From Treponema sp. (GTDB lineage: Bacteria; Spirochaetota; Spirochaetia; Treponematales; Breznakiellaceae), in contig JAITFK010000212.1 in NCBI GenBank assembly GCA_031281555.1, forward strand, positions 1 through 49,455: a stretch of 49,455 bases of DNA. The letters are read 5' to 3'. Positions 27,166-36,706 of the stretch are shown one piece after another (positions within the stretch are counted from its first letter, which is position 1; every line of letters starts with the position of its first letter). Position numbers and translations under genes: made by a program. The notes under the pieces are model-generated. The model saw nothing but the letters and a program-made list of their open reading frames with translations. It was not told the DNA's origin and searched no databases.

Positions 27166-28626
27166 TTGGGAAATCAAAGTCTGCCGAAAATTAACACCAT
27201 GATACTTTGTACCGCCATATGCGGCGCTTCCGTGTTTTTAACAGCATGTAATTCTGATAATTCCGGTAAATTGGGAAACAGCGGAATAGGTTCAAATGAT
27301 GCTCTTAAGGTCGATGCTCTTAAGGTCGATGAAAATGGTTATCTGCGCAACCGTCTGGGTAAGGAAGTAGTACTGCGCGGCGTTAACTTTGGCGGTTGGA
27401 TGATTCAAGAATCGTGGATGTGTCCTGTTTCAGGTACGGACAGACAGTGGGCCAACCTAGACACCATTAATGCCATGAAAAATCAAGGGTTTACCGACGC
27501 GCAAATTCAGGAATTGTTTGATACCTATCAGGATAACTGGATAACAGCCGATGATTTTGATTTTCTTAAATCCAGGGGAGTAAACAGTATCCGCATTCCG
27601 TTTTGGTACCGTAACTTTATGTCGGACGAGTCAGGTACATGGATCAACGGCGATAACGGAAGCGCCGTTGAAACGGCTAACCCGGGTTTCAAGCGGCTGG
27701 ATTGGGCTGTAACAGAAGCAAAAAAGCGCGGTATATATGTCATTCTGGATATGCACGGCGTGCCGGGAGGCCAGTCAATGGATCACTCTTGCGGCACGCT
27801 CGGTAAAAATGAAGTATATACCGATTATACTTATGAGCAGATAACAGTCGATCTGTGGAAAGCTATCGCGTTTCGGTATAAAGATGAAGCCGCAGTTGCC
27901 GCGTACGATTTATTAAACGAACCTCAGAACAACGGCGGGTACTCGGGACCTAACGCTTGGGCGCCCGGAGGTACCAGGGCTGTTTATGAAACTATTCGGA
28001 TGTACGATATTCTTTACCGGGCGGTAAGGTCTGTAGATCCTTTTAAAATCTGCATCATGGAAGGTATATGGAGTATGAATCTGCCTGATCCAAAGTACGT
28101 GCATAAAGGCAGTCCGGATCAAAACAGGCGTTACAGCGGAAAAACAACGGTGTGGGATAACGTCATGTATTCTATGCATCTTTATGACAGCAAATTGAAT
28201 GATATTAACAAAAGGGTAAATGAATTGAAAAAAGCGCGGAATGACTGGAAAGTTGCTATTCATGTGGGAGAATTTAATAACGGCGATAACCAGCAAACTA
28301 ATGCGTATGATCTTTATAACAACAATAAATTTAGCTGGAATATGTGGACATATAAGATCGCGGGCGCAAATATGGGCAACTGGTCTCTGTATCAGGCGGC
28401 AAATAAGGCAAAAGCTGATCCCCGAACCGATAGTTTTGAGACTATCAAACAAAAATGGGGTGAAACGCTTTTAACTTTTTCTTCGGAAACGAATGATATT
28501 AATAACGGTTTTTCCGTGATGAGGGGAATGGAACAGTATTTCAGCCCGGCTATGAATCATACCATTAGTGACGTTATTACCAATTCAAATCAAACAGGTT
28601 TTCCGGTTGACCCGGTTTCAGAATAG
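27166..28626 (+). CDS. GH5-family glycoside hydrolase, predicted lipoprotein
   Basis: TTG start with AGAGAGG RBS; lipobox-like LTAC; VLRGVNFGGWMIQESWMCP, GVNSIRIPFWYRNF, YVILDMHGVPGGQ, AAYDLLNEPQ (acid/base), VAIHVGEFN (nucleophile). Confidence 0.88.
   Translation: MGNQSLPKINTMILCTAICGASVFLTACNSDNSGKLGNSGIGSNDALKVDALKVDENGYLRNRLGKEVVLRGVNFGGWMIQESWMCPVSGTDRQWANLDTINAMKNQGFTDAQIQELFDTYQDNWITADDFDFLKSRGVNSIRIPFWYRNFMSDESGTWINGDNGSAVETANPGFKRLDWAVTEAKKRGIYVILDMHGVPGGQSMDHSCGTLGKNEVYTDYTYEQITVDLWKAIAFRYKDEAAVAAYDLLNEPQNNGGYSGPNAWAPGGTRAVYETIRMYDILYRAVRSVDPFKICIMEGIWSMNLPDPKYVHKGSPDQNRRYSGKTTVWDNVMYSMHLYDSKLNDINKRVNELKKARNDWKVAIHVGEFNNGDNQQTNAYDLYNNNKFSWNMWTYKIAGANMGNWSLYQAANKAKADPRTDSFETIKQKWGETLLTFSSETNDINNGFSVMRGMEQYFSPAMNHTISDVITNSNQTGFPVDPVSE
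27298..27330 (+). repeat. 15-bp perfect tandem duplication in the GH5 linker
   Basis: gatgctcttaaggtc gatgctcttaaggtc gat, encoding D-ALKVD-ALKVD. Confidence 0.9.
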
Positions 28627-28690
28627 AGAGATTAAAATCATCAAATCAGATTATTTTGTTTGCAGCTATATACGCTTAACGCTTAATTAA

Positions 28691-30370
28691 TCAAAACATC
28701 TTGTCAAGCTCAAATCTGACGGCAAGATTTTCAGGATCCAACTCTGCCGCGTATTGAAGAGCTCGCAAGGCTTCGTCAGGGCGGCCAAGAGCGGAAAAAC
28801 ACTTTGCGATACGAAGTTGAATTTTGACGGATGTTTTATAATTTTCTGTTTTAAACGCGGCAAGGTTGTACTGTTCAATGGCGCGGGAAGGGGAGTGTTG
28901 GGCTTCAATGTTCCGGCCAAGATTGGCATGGACTGTCCAATCCGCTTCCTCTGCAGGAATCGAGCGCAGTATGTTTTCCGCAGATTCAAGATCGCCTTCA
29001 AACATCAAATCTATGGATCTGCAAACTTCCGCCCAATGGGTAGAAGACCAATAAGCGGGCGTCCATTGCCCGTTTGACTTTAGGTTTTCAACGCGATTAA
29101 GAAGAATTCTTAATTCGTCGTAGTTGCGCTGAAAAAGGAACAGCCATGAAACCCACTTGTACAATTCTTCGTTGTCATAATGCCGATCGAGAAGAAGCCA
29201 TGCCTCCGCAAATTGTTTTCTGAGTTCCCGTACAGGAGCCTGCCGCTTGCATAGTTCAAGATCAACATACGGGTAATCTGCAGGTTTTATTTTTTCCAGT
29301 ACGTTTATTGCCTGCGGAATATCAAGGAGGCGGCTGTAATATATAAGGCCGAATTGTCTTTCCGCGGAAACCGTAACGTTATTCGCAATTTCAATATTAA
29401 TCAGTTTTCCGAAGTATAAAGCCGCTTCATATTTATCATTTGCGGTTACCCCAAGGTTATAAAGACTGCGTTCTTTTAACGGTTCATTTACAGAATCAGA
29501 AAGCATGGACCAAATTAATCTTGCGCTTCCTTCAAAACCGGCAAGGTAAAGAGCGTCGGCTTCGCGGCCTATTGCCTTTTCATCGTTAATTAACGAAAAA
29601 ATTTCAGCGCTGCGTTCAAGATCGCCGAAATCATAAAAAAACTCGGCTGAAAGGCGCAGTAAATCAAAGGACGGGGAGGGTGAATGAAGTATTGCCTGTA
29701 CATCAGCAGCCGCGCCGTGAATATCATTGTTAAGAATTTTTAATATTACCATATCGAGTAAGACAGCTTCTGTTAAGTCTGATGAAACTGATGAGAGAAA
29801 AACAGGAACCTGCATTGCTCTTGCGGGATTCTTAAAATCTCCCAGTAAAACATGCAGCACAAGACGCAATGTATTAAAAGAAGGATCATTTAACAGAACA
29901 ATCCAATCCCGTAATTTAGTTTCGGCTTCTCTGTTAATTGCCGTATTCTTAATAAGAGCTTCGGCGGCAATAGCGGCGACAGGCTGTGACATTGGGTATA
30001 ATTCCATCGCGTTATTGACTGATTTTTTGTAATTTTCCAAAGAAGGCTGGTGTATACGGGCAAGAGTTCTCCTGCGTTTTAAGACGGAAAGCCACGATTC
30101 TACGCCTATTGTCATTTTTTCAAGCCTGTCAAGTTCGCGGTTTAAACGTTCAAAGTCCCTGTTAGCGCTTGTATCCCTGAACTGCGCATCGTATTCGTTC
30201 AGGCGTCTGCTGAAATTGTCCTGCTGTCTCGTTGTTTTAGTCGCGTTTCTTTCTATAAGATAAAAAAACGCCAGCGCGCCTGAACCTAAAACAAAAAATA
30301 TTAATCCCAAAATAAACGTTATGCGTAATACTCTGCGGTTTTTGGTTCCGGTTATGTTTGGCAGACGCAT
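28691..30370 (-). CDS. TPR-repeat protein with N-terminal TM anchor
   Basis: N-terminal TM (LRITFILGLIFFVLGSGALAFFYLI); helical repeats, e.g. SIPAEEADWTVHANLGRNIEAQHSPSRAIEQYNLAAFKTENYKTSVKIQLRIAKCFSALGRPDEALRALQYAAELDPENLAVRFELD. Confidence 0.75.
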   Translation of the reverse strand: MRLPNITGTKNRRVLRITFILGLIFFVLGSGALAFFYLIERNATKTTRQQDNFSRRLNEYDAQFRDTSANRDFERLNRELDRLEKMTIGVESWLSVLKRRRTLARIHQPSLENYKKSVNNAMELYPMSQPVAAIAAEALIKNTAINREAETKLRDWIVLLNDPSFNTLRLVLHVLLGDFKNPARAMQVPVFLSSVSSDLTEAVLLDMVILKILNNDIHGAAADVQAILHSPSPSFDLLRLSAEFFYDFGDLERSAEIFSLINDEKAIGREADALYLAGFEGSARLIWSMLSDSVNEPLKERSLYNLGVTANDKYEAALYFGKLINIEIANNVTVSAERQFGLIYYSRLLDIPQAINVLEKIKPADYPYVDLELCKRQAPVRELRKQFAEAWLLLDRHYDNEELYKWVSWLFLFQRNYDELRILLNRVENLKSNGQWTPAYWSSTHWAEVCRSIDLMFEGDLESAENILRSIPAEEADWTVHANLGRNIEAQHSPSRAIEQYNLAAFKTENYKTSVKIQLRIAKCFSALGRPDEALRALQYAAELDPENLAVRFELDKMF

Positions 30371-30798
30371 GTTTTTTCCGGCTCAAGAAGAGTTTTGCGG
30401 ATACTGTCAAGAACTCCGTTAATAAATCTGTACGATTCGTCAGCGCCGAATTCCCTGCAGATTCCGATAGCTTCATCAATTACTATGGACGCGGGAATAT
30501 CTTTTTGAAACATAAGTGAATAAACAGACATTCTGAGAATGGCAAGATCAACGCGGTTTAACCGCGATATGTCCCAGTTCTCAAGATGATCTTTTATCAT
30601 CCTGTCAATATTATTGATATTCTCAATTGTTCCGGCGATTATTGCTCTTGAGAAAACAGAGGTTTCTTCATCAAGTGAAATACGTTTTTGCTCTTCAAGC
30701 CAGGCGAAATTAACGAGTTCCTCTACCGGAACACGGTTGGATTCCCAGAAGTAAAGTGCTTGAAATGCGAGAATGCGCCCCTTTCGCCTGGAAGCCAT
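30352..30798 (-). CDS. nusB: Transcription antitermination factor NusB
   Basis: MASRRKGRILAFQALYFWE...LENWDISRLNRVDLAILRMSVYSLMFQKDIPASIVIDEAIGICREFGADESYRFINGVLDSI: NusB signature. Confidence 0.95.
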   Translation of the reverse strand: MASRRKGRILAFQALYFWESNRVPVEELVNFAWLEEQKRISLDEETSVFSRAIIAGTIENINNIDRMIKDHLENWDISRLNRVDLAILRMSVYSLMFQKDIPASIVIDEAIGICREFGADESYRFINGVLDSIRKTLLEPEKTCVCQT

Positions 30799-30802
30799 TT
30801 AT

Positions 30803-31846
30803 TTACCAGTTAAGAAGGTTATTCTGGATCTTAAAATCCCTGCCTGCTCTTAATTCATTAACGATTTCCTGACTGGCCTGCGTAAAAACGGCCTGCTGCC
30901 GCTGAGAAAGCAATCCTTGAATGATAGCATCCCTTACAGTAACTTTGGATCCGGGTTCAACAAAGTCATACAGATCAAGAATTTTTTCCGGATGATTTTC
31001 CGTTACTTTAATTATCTGAAACCCGTCAATACCTTCAATTAACGGTGAAACTTGTCCCTGCCGTAATGAAAACGCTGTATCCATAAATTTATCGCCTAAA
31101 CGCGCTCTTGCTTGCTGATTCCTTGGAAGATATCCCGCATCTCCTGCCTGAAAGCCTGAATTAGGAGATGCGTGGCGCATTGAAACTTCATCAAATTTTG
31201 AAGGGTTTGAAGCAATTTCTTTTACCAGATTATTGGCAAGATCTCTTGCTTTTGAACGGGCTGCTGCGTCTGATCCGTACGGAACCTGTATCAGTGAAAT
31301 ACGCACAATCTCGGGGCGCAAAAGCTCGCTTCTGCGTACAATGTATTCGGCTTGAATTTCTTGTTCTGTAGGCGCTTTGACGGAATTTATCAAATCACCT
31401 TTTTTTGCCATTAAATATTTCTGAACAATTAACTGTCTTCGAGTTTGATCCCTGTAAACCTGCGGTTCCATGCCAAATTCGTTTCTTATAGCTTGGGCAA
31501 ATTCAGCGTCTGTCGGTTGGCGTCCGATATTCTGGGCCAGTACGGCTCTTAACTGTTGAAGTTGTTGATTTACTTCATTGTCGTTTACAACAATTTTATC
31601 ACGCTCCGCAGCCTGAACAACCAAGCGTTCATTGATCATTCCGTCAAGCACCAGTTTACGTTGTTCAGAGTTTAATTGTACTTTTGCAGTTTTTTCCATC
31701 ATTTCCACTTCGGAACGAAGTTGCTTGACAGTTATTGGCTCAGTTCTGATCAGATTAACAATGGCGATAGTCTGTAAATCCGACTGAGAAAAACCGGAAA
31801 CCGCTGTTAATACGGTTAAAAATATAAAAATTACTGCTCTTTTCAT
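30803..31846 (-). CDS. PpiC/SurA-like periplasmic peptidyl-prolyl isomerase
   Basis: Signal peptide; SurA_N-like region (LVLDGMINERLVVQAAERDKIVVNDNEVNQQLQQL); parvulin-type segment (FDEVSMRHASPNSGFQAGDAGYLPRNQ...QVSPLIEGIDGFQIIKV). Confidence 0.88.
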   Translation of the reverse strand: MKRAVIFIFLTVLTAVSGFSQSDLQTIAIVNLIRTEPITVKQLRSEVEMMEKTAKVQLNSEQRKLVLDGMINERLVVQAAERDKIVVNDNEVNQQLQQLRAVLAQNIGRQPTDAEFAQAIRNEFGMEPQVYRDQTRRQLIVQKYLMAKKGDLINSVKAPTEQEIQAEYIVRRSELLRPEIVRISLIQVPYGSDAAARSKARDLANNLVKEIASNPSKFDEVSMRHASPNSGFQAGDAGYLPRNQQARARLGDKFMDTAFSLRQGQVSPLIEGIDGFQIIKVTENHPEKILDLYDFVEPGSKVTVRDAIIQGLLSQRQQAVFTQASQEIVNELRAGRDFKIQNNLLNW

Positions 31847-31901
31847 AAAATTCCTTTTACTTGTAATATATCATATTATAAACAAAAAGTAATGAGAAAG
31901 G

Positions 31902-33704
31902 TTAACTTAAAATAGCGCGAATCCGTCTTACGCCTGCCGATGAAGATTGTTCTTTTTTTATTTGAAATTTACCCAGAGTTCCGGTTTTTTCAACATGCGG
32001 ACCGCCGCATACTTCTTTTGAAAAAAAGTCCGATGAGGAATTACCTATAGTATAAACTTTTACCTGTGATTCATATTTTTCACCGAAAAGTGCGATTGCT
32101 CCGGAAGATACAGCTTCTTCCAACCCCATTGTTTCTATAAAAACAGTAAGGTTTTTTTGTATCTGTTGATTAACAATATCCTCTACCATTTTGATTTGTT
32201 CCGTTGTCATAGGTGTGTCATGGGAAAAATCGAATCTTAGCCTCTCCGCTGTGATATTGCTGCCTTTTTGTCCGACATGCTGTCCTAAAGTCATCCTGAG
32301 AGCCTGATGCAAAAGGTGTGTAGCTGTGTGGTATTTAACAGCCATATCTCCCTGATCGCCAAGACCGCCCTTGAATGTCTGACCGCTTTGGGAACGGGAT
32401 AATTCCTGATGTTTTTTAAAAGCCTCGTCAAATTCTTCTCTGTTTATTGTCATCCCATGTTCGGCGGCAAGTTCTTCCGAGAGCTCGATTGGGAAACCGT
32501 AAGTATCGTAAAGGTTAAAAGCAAGCCGCCCGGACATGATTTTTCTGGGGTCTTTCAGCAGATTCGGCAGGAGTTTTTCAAATTCATGTTCGCCTTTTTG
32601 CAGAGTTTCCATGAATTTGGACTGTTCTTTTTCCAGTTCGCCTAATAAAAAAGCCCTGTTTTTCTCAAGTTCCGGGTAAGCAATCCCAAAAAGCTCAATA
32701 ATAACTGTTGCTATTTTAGAAAATTCTATTCCTTCGCCGGAAATTTTCCGTCCGTGCCGGACAGCGCGGCGGATAAGTCGGCGTAAAACATAACCTGCTC
32801 CTACATTTGAGGGAGTTACAGCCTTGGGATCGCCTAAAATAAAGACTGAGGAACGAATATGATCGGCAATAATCCTGATTGATCTGTCCTTTTCGCTGTC
32901 TTTTCCGTATTTACAGCCGCAAGCTGTCTCAATTGCTGCAATTATCGGTGTAAAAATCTCTGTATCGTATACACTTACCTTACCGCTAAGGATGGTTACG
33001 GTTCTTTCAATACCCATGCCGGTATCAACGCATTTTCGCTCAAGCGGTTCGTACTCGCCTGATGTGTTCTTGTTGTACTGCATAAACACATCGTTCCAGA
33101 TTTCAAGCCATTTTCCGCAGGAACAGCCCGGTTTGCACTCAGAACCGCAAGGTGCCTCTCCTGTATAGTAAAACATCTCGGTATCAGGGCCGCATGGGCC
33201 TGTGGTTCCCGCAGGTCCCCACCAGTTATCTTTCCTAGGTAAATAGGCAATGCGGTTTTCAGGGATACCCAATTTTTTCCATAATGCTGCCGATTCTTCA
33301 TCACGCGGTACGCTTGTATCACCCTGAAAAACCGTAACTCCCAATTTTTCAAGCGGAATATTGAGCCATTGAGGCGATGTGAGGAATTCAAAGCTCATTC
33401 CGATAGCCCCTTCTTTGAAATAGTCCCCAAGCGACCAGTTACCCAGCATCTCAAAAAAAGTCAAATGGCTGGAGTCGCCGACACTGTCAATATCTCCTGT
33501 GCGTATACATTTTTGGTAATTTACAAGTTTTTTCCCCGCCGGATGTTCTTCTCCCAGAAGATAGGGAACCAGCGGATGCATTCCCGCAGTGGTGAAAAGT
33601 ACTGTAGGGTCATTTTCGGGCAGGAGCGATTTGCCCTGTATCTGAGCATGACCTTTGGAAACAAAGAAATCTATGTATTTTTTACGAAGTTCACCTGCGT
33701 TCAT
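31902..33704 (-). CDS. alaS: Alanyl-tRNA synthetase, short form lacking the C-Ala domain
   Basis: MNAGELRKKYIDFFVSKGHAQIQGKSLLPENDPTVLFTTAGMHPLVPYL; editing-domain motifs TATHLLHQALR and CGGPHVEKTGTLG; protein ends at GVRRIRAILS (600 aa). Confidence 0.95.
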   Translation of the reverse strand: MNAGELRKKYIDFFVSKGHAQIQGKSLLPENDPTVLFTTAGMHPLVPYLLGEEHPAGKKLVNYQKCIRTGDIDSVGDSSHLTFFEMLGNWSLGDYFKEGAIGMSFEFLTSPQWLNIPLEKLGVTVFQGDTSVPRDEESAALWKKLGIPENRIAYLPRKDNWWGPAGTTGPCGPDTEMFYYTGEAPCGSECKPGCSCGKWLEIWNDVFMQYNKNTSGEYEPLERKCVDTGMGIERTVTILSGKVSVYDTEIFTPIIAAIETACGCKYGKDSEKDRSIRIIADHIRSSVFILGDPKAVTPSNVGAGYVLRRLIRRAVRHGRKISGEGIEFSKIATVIIELFGIAYPELEKNRAFLLGELEKEQSKFMETLQKGEHEFEKLLPNLLKDPRKIMSGRLAFNLYDTYGFPIELSEELAAEHGMTINREEFDEAFKKHQELSRSQSGQTFKGGLGDQGDMAVKYHTATHLLHQALRMTLGQHVGQKGSNITAERLRFDFSHDTPMTTEQIKMVEDIVNQQIQKNLTVFIETMGLEEAVSSGAIALFGEKYESQVKVYTIGNSSSDFFSKEVCGGPHVEKTGTLGKFQIKKEQSSSAGVRRIRAILS

Positions 33705-33843
33705 AGGGCAATACTAACAAAATTAAAGCGTGTTTACAATGGTTATATGGAAACTAAGTCATTACTCATAATTAATTGAGGATTAATAAATTCCAGTTGA
33801 TTAAAAAAAGAAAATATCATAAAATTACAAAAAAGAGGGAGTT

Positions 33844-35364
33844 ATGGCAGCTGAAGATTTAATGGATAAAGTCTTTTCTTTCTTTTCTAATGACGGTTTG
33901 TCTGATGAAAAGCAAAATATGCTTAGAGGCATAGCAAAGGAGCTTAATCAGAACAAATATGTCAAGTTTTGCAGGATTAGGAGTGAGGAAGTCGATCCGT
34001 CATTTTCATCTTTGTTGTTTTCTATTTATAAGACAATATACCCGATAAAAGAATTCTATAAAGATGAGAAAAGACTAGCCAAACTTAAATCCCTGGTTGT
34101 TGAATCTTGTATTGACAATAACATTAAGGAAACTATTCATCAGCTTAATCCGGCTGTTCTTGACGCGAAAGCTAAAACAACAACTCCTGAAGCTCTTATT
34201 AATGACATACAGGCGAAAGTCGAAATGCTTGTTTCCCAATTTAATATGGATCGTATAAATACTGTCAACCATCGTTATGAATTGGCGGGTCTTCTTGGAA
34301 TGTTTGTTAATTTTAATTTCGCGGGTTTTTTTAAAAAATTTGATCAGCATTTTGCTGACGGCAGTTTTTTAATAGAGCCGAAATTTCCCGCGATAAAAAC
34401 AATTTTAGTTATTGATCAAATAGGAGATTTTCTTTCTGTTACTCAATCTTTAAAACCGGAAGATGACTGGGTCAGCCTTCTTAGCCTTTTAAAAGCATGC
34501 GAAGGACATGATCTTGTTATTCCTGAGCAATTTACCGCGATGATCAAGACAATAAGGGAAATACACGCTTCAAATATCCTGGAATTAATGGTGCAATACA
34601 CTTTAAGAAATCCTGTTTGGCAGTATAAAGATACGATTATCCATGAAACAATCGGCGAAGAATGGCTTGCACTCAATAAAGCGGAAGCTCAGGCATATAT
34701 CGCGAAAATCAACAATGCCAAGAAGAACAGCCAGATAAAGGCGTTAACCAATGAAATTTTTGAATCTTCTGATCTTATAAGGCTTGAAAACTATATTGTA
34801 CAAATCAGTGAAACATATCGGAGAAAAAGAGTTGATTACTTTCTGTATGCTGAAGGATTGGGGTATTTAAAAGCGTTTCTGGACGATTATGTTGATAAAG
34901 AAATAAAAGAAGTTTGCGATATCCTGCTTATACGCGGTCAGTGGACAAATAACCTGATGTCAAGAGAAATGAGCGAAGCTTTGCACAGTCTTATTGATCT
35001 AATTGAACTTATTACAAGGCTTGACGTTGAATTATCCGAAGACGGTCCTGATGGTTCCCGTTTGCGCGCAGCATTACTCAGACTTGATCGTGATCCGACA
35101 CAGGCTCGTTACATTAACAGTATTGTAGGAAAGGTAAATGATCAGGCTCAGGAAATAATTAATGATGCGGCGCAGGCGTTGATAATTATTGGGAAACACA
35201 TGAAAAACCTTATTGAAGACATCAAGAAAAAACATCCTGAATTACTCATTAACTGGAGAGAATTAAATTTTGCTTCCAAAGAGCCCCTTGCTCAAAGGAT
35301 GGTGACGGATTATAAAAGGATAAATTATTTTATCCAGCTTTTGCATCTTTGTACTCAGGTTTAA
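33844..35364 (+). CDS. Conserved spirochaete-type protein preceding the V-ATPase operon (possibly DUF5312)
   Basis: 506 aa, soluble, strong RBS (agaggga). Position directly upstream of the V-ATPase operon, as I recall for Treponema. Family name from memory, not searched. Confidence 0.6.
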   Translation: MAAEDLMDKVFSFFSNDGLSDEKQNMLRGIAKELNQNKYVKFCRIRSEEVDPSFSSLLFSIYKTIYPIKEFYKDEKRLAKLKSLVVESCIDNNIKETIHQLNPAVLDAKAKTTTPEALINDIQAKVEMLVSQFNMDRINTVNHRYELAGLLGMFVNFNFAGFFKKFDQHFADGSFLIEPKFPAIKTILVIDQIGDFLSVTQSLKPEDDWVSLLSLLKACEGHDLVIPEQFTAMIKTIREIHASNILELMVQYTLRNPVWQYKDTIIHETIGEEWLALNKAEAQAYIAKINNAKKNSQIKALTNEIFESSDLIRLENYIVQISETYRRKRVDYFLYAEGLGYLKAFLDDYVDKEIKEVCDILLIRGQWTNNLMSREMSEALHSLIDLIELITRLDVELSEDGPDGSRLRAALLRLDRDPTQARYINSIVGKVNDQAQEIINDAAQALIIIGKHMKNLIEDIKKKHPELLINWRELNFASKEPLAQRMVTDYKRINYFIQLLHLCTQV

Positions 35365-35501
35365 CCGGTTAAGAGGCGTACCGGTAATTTACGGTAAATT
35401 GTTATTTTTGCCACTAGCAAAAAACAAGGAAGTATTGTAATATATTTAAGTGTTTCAGGTCTAAAATCTGAACGCTTTATTTTCTGCAAAAAGAGGATGA
35501 T

Positions 35502-36116
35502 ATGGAAATTCAGGTTCAGGAACTTATTGATAAAATAAAAAAGGACGGGATCAATACAGCATCGGAAGAAGCATCGCGTATAAGAACGGAAGCTGAAGCT
35601 GAAGCGCGGCGGATTGTTGATGTTGCCAAAAAAGAAGCGGAGAATATAATAAGCCGTGGAAAACAGGATGCCGAACGTTTTGAAAAAGCGGGAATAGCCG
35701 CTTTGGAACAGGCTTCCCGTAACCTTGTACTCGCATTTAAGGATGAAATCCAGGCTTTATTAAAGAAAATCATCAGTACACACGTTGCCGCGCAATACGG
35801 CGATGATGTTTTAAAGAATACACTCCCCGGCCTGCTTAAATCATGGGCGGAAAAAAACTCAGGCGATCTTGCCGTAATTCTGCCGGAGGACGCATTATCA
35901 AGGCTTCAATCTTTCTTTACGGAAAAGTTTACCGGCGAACTTAATAAAGGGGTGGAATTAAGATCCAGCCGGAAATTAACTTCCGGTTTTCATATTTCCA
36001 ATAAAGACGGTTCCGCATATTACGATTTTTCGGCGGAGGCTGTTGTTGAAATGCTTTCAGCTTATTTAAATCCGAAATTAGCTGAAATAATGAAAAGTTC
36101 AACTAAAGGAATTTAA
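35502..36116 (+). CDS. atpE: V-type ATP synthase subunit E
   Basis: Charged N-terminal coiled coil (ASEEASRIRTEAEAEARRIVDVAKKEAENIISRGKQDAERFEKAG); first gene of the V-ATPase cluster. Confidence 0.85.
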   Translation: MEIQVQELIDKIKKDGINTASEEASRIRTEAEAEARRIVDVAKKEAENIISRGKQDAERFEKAGIAALEQASRNLVLAFKDEIQALLKKIISTHVAAQYGDDVLKNTLPGLLKSWAEKNSGDLAVILPEDALSRLQSFFTEKFTGELNKGVELRSSRKLTSGFHISNKDGSAYYDFSAEAVVEMLSAYLNPKLAEIMKSSTKGI

Positions 36117-36118
36117 CG

Positions 36119-36706
36119 GTGAGTTTTTATTACCTCATGTCGCAGCTTCCTGTACTCATCTACGATCAAAAGCTGCCGATGTCTTCTGAGGAATTTAAAG
36201 CTCTTGCCTTATCCGTTTTGGATGAAAATGATTCATTTTTTTTAAATCTTATTTCACTTGATCCTGATCCTGAAAAAACGGAACCGGCCTATAAGGAGGT
36301 AACTCCTGCTACAGGCTGCGAATTTATTGACAACTGGCGTGAATGGGAACGTACGTTCAGGCTTAACCTTGCCAAACAGCGCGCTCATCATTTAAAAAGA
36401 GAAATTTCATCAATAGAACCGCCTGTCATGCCGGCGGATGCCGCGTTAGCTGCTTCAAAAGCCGTTTCCGGAGATTACTCTCCGTTAGAAGCGGAGTTTT
36501 TAATTGATAAGGCCCGCTGGAATGCCATTGTTGAAATCGCGGGCTTTGAATATTTTAGTTTGAGTCATGTCCTCGCATATTATCTGAAATTATTATTGAT
36601 GGAGCGAAGAGCGTCATTCAATAATGAAAAAGGAATTTCTGAATATAAATCGTTGTACGCTTCCATTCTAGGAAAAGCGCAGCAATCTCCGGGAGAACTT
36701 AAATGA
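36119..36706 (+). CDS. DUF2764-type V-ATPase operon protein (candidate subunit C analogue)
   Basis: Starts MSFYYLMSQLPVLIYDQKLPMSSEEF (GTG start). Located between E and A subunits, overlapping atpA by 4 nt. Confidence 0.7.
   Translation: MSFYYLMSQLPVLIYDQKLPMSSEEFKALALSVLDENDSFFLNLISLDPDPEKTEPAYKEVTPATGCEFIDNWREWERTFRLNLAKQRAHHLKREISSIEPPVMPADAALAASKAVSGDYSPLEAEFLIDKARWNAIVEIAGFEYFSLSHVLAYYLKLLLMERRASFNNEKGISEYKSLYASILGKAQQSPGELK

Noticed and set aside
27913-28452. Minus-strand ORF of 179 aa
   Set aside because: Fully antisense to the GH5 catalytic domain; translation is His/Ile/Phe-rich shadow sequence.
31847-33704. alaS as a truncated pseudogene
   Set aside because: All catalytic and editing motifs are intact, the ending is clean, and short AlaRS forms are plausible in spirochaetes.
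33369-33779. Plus-strand ORF of 136 aa
   Set aside because: Antisense to the conserved N-terminus of alaS; shadow ORF.
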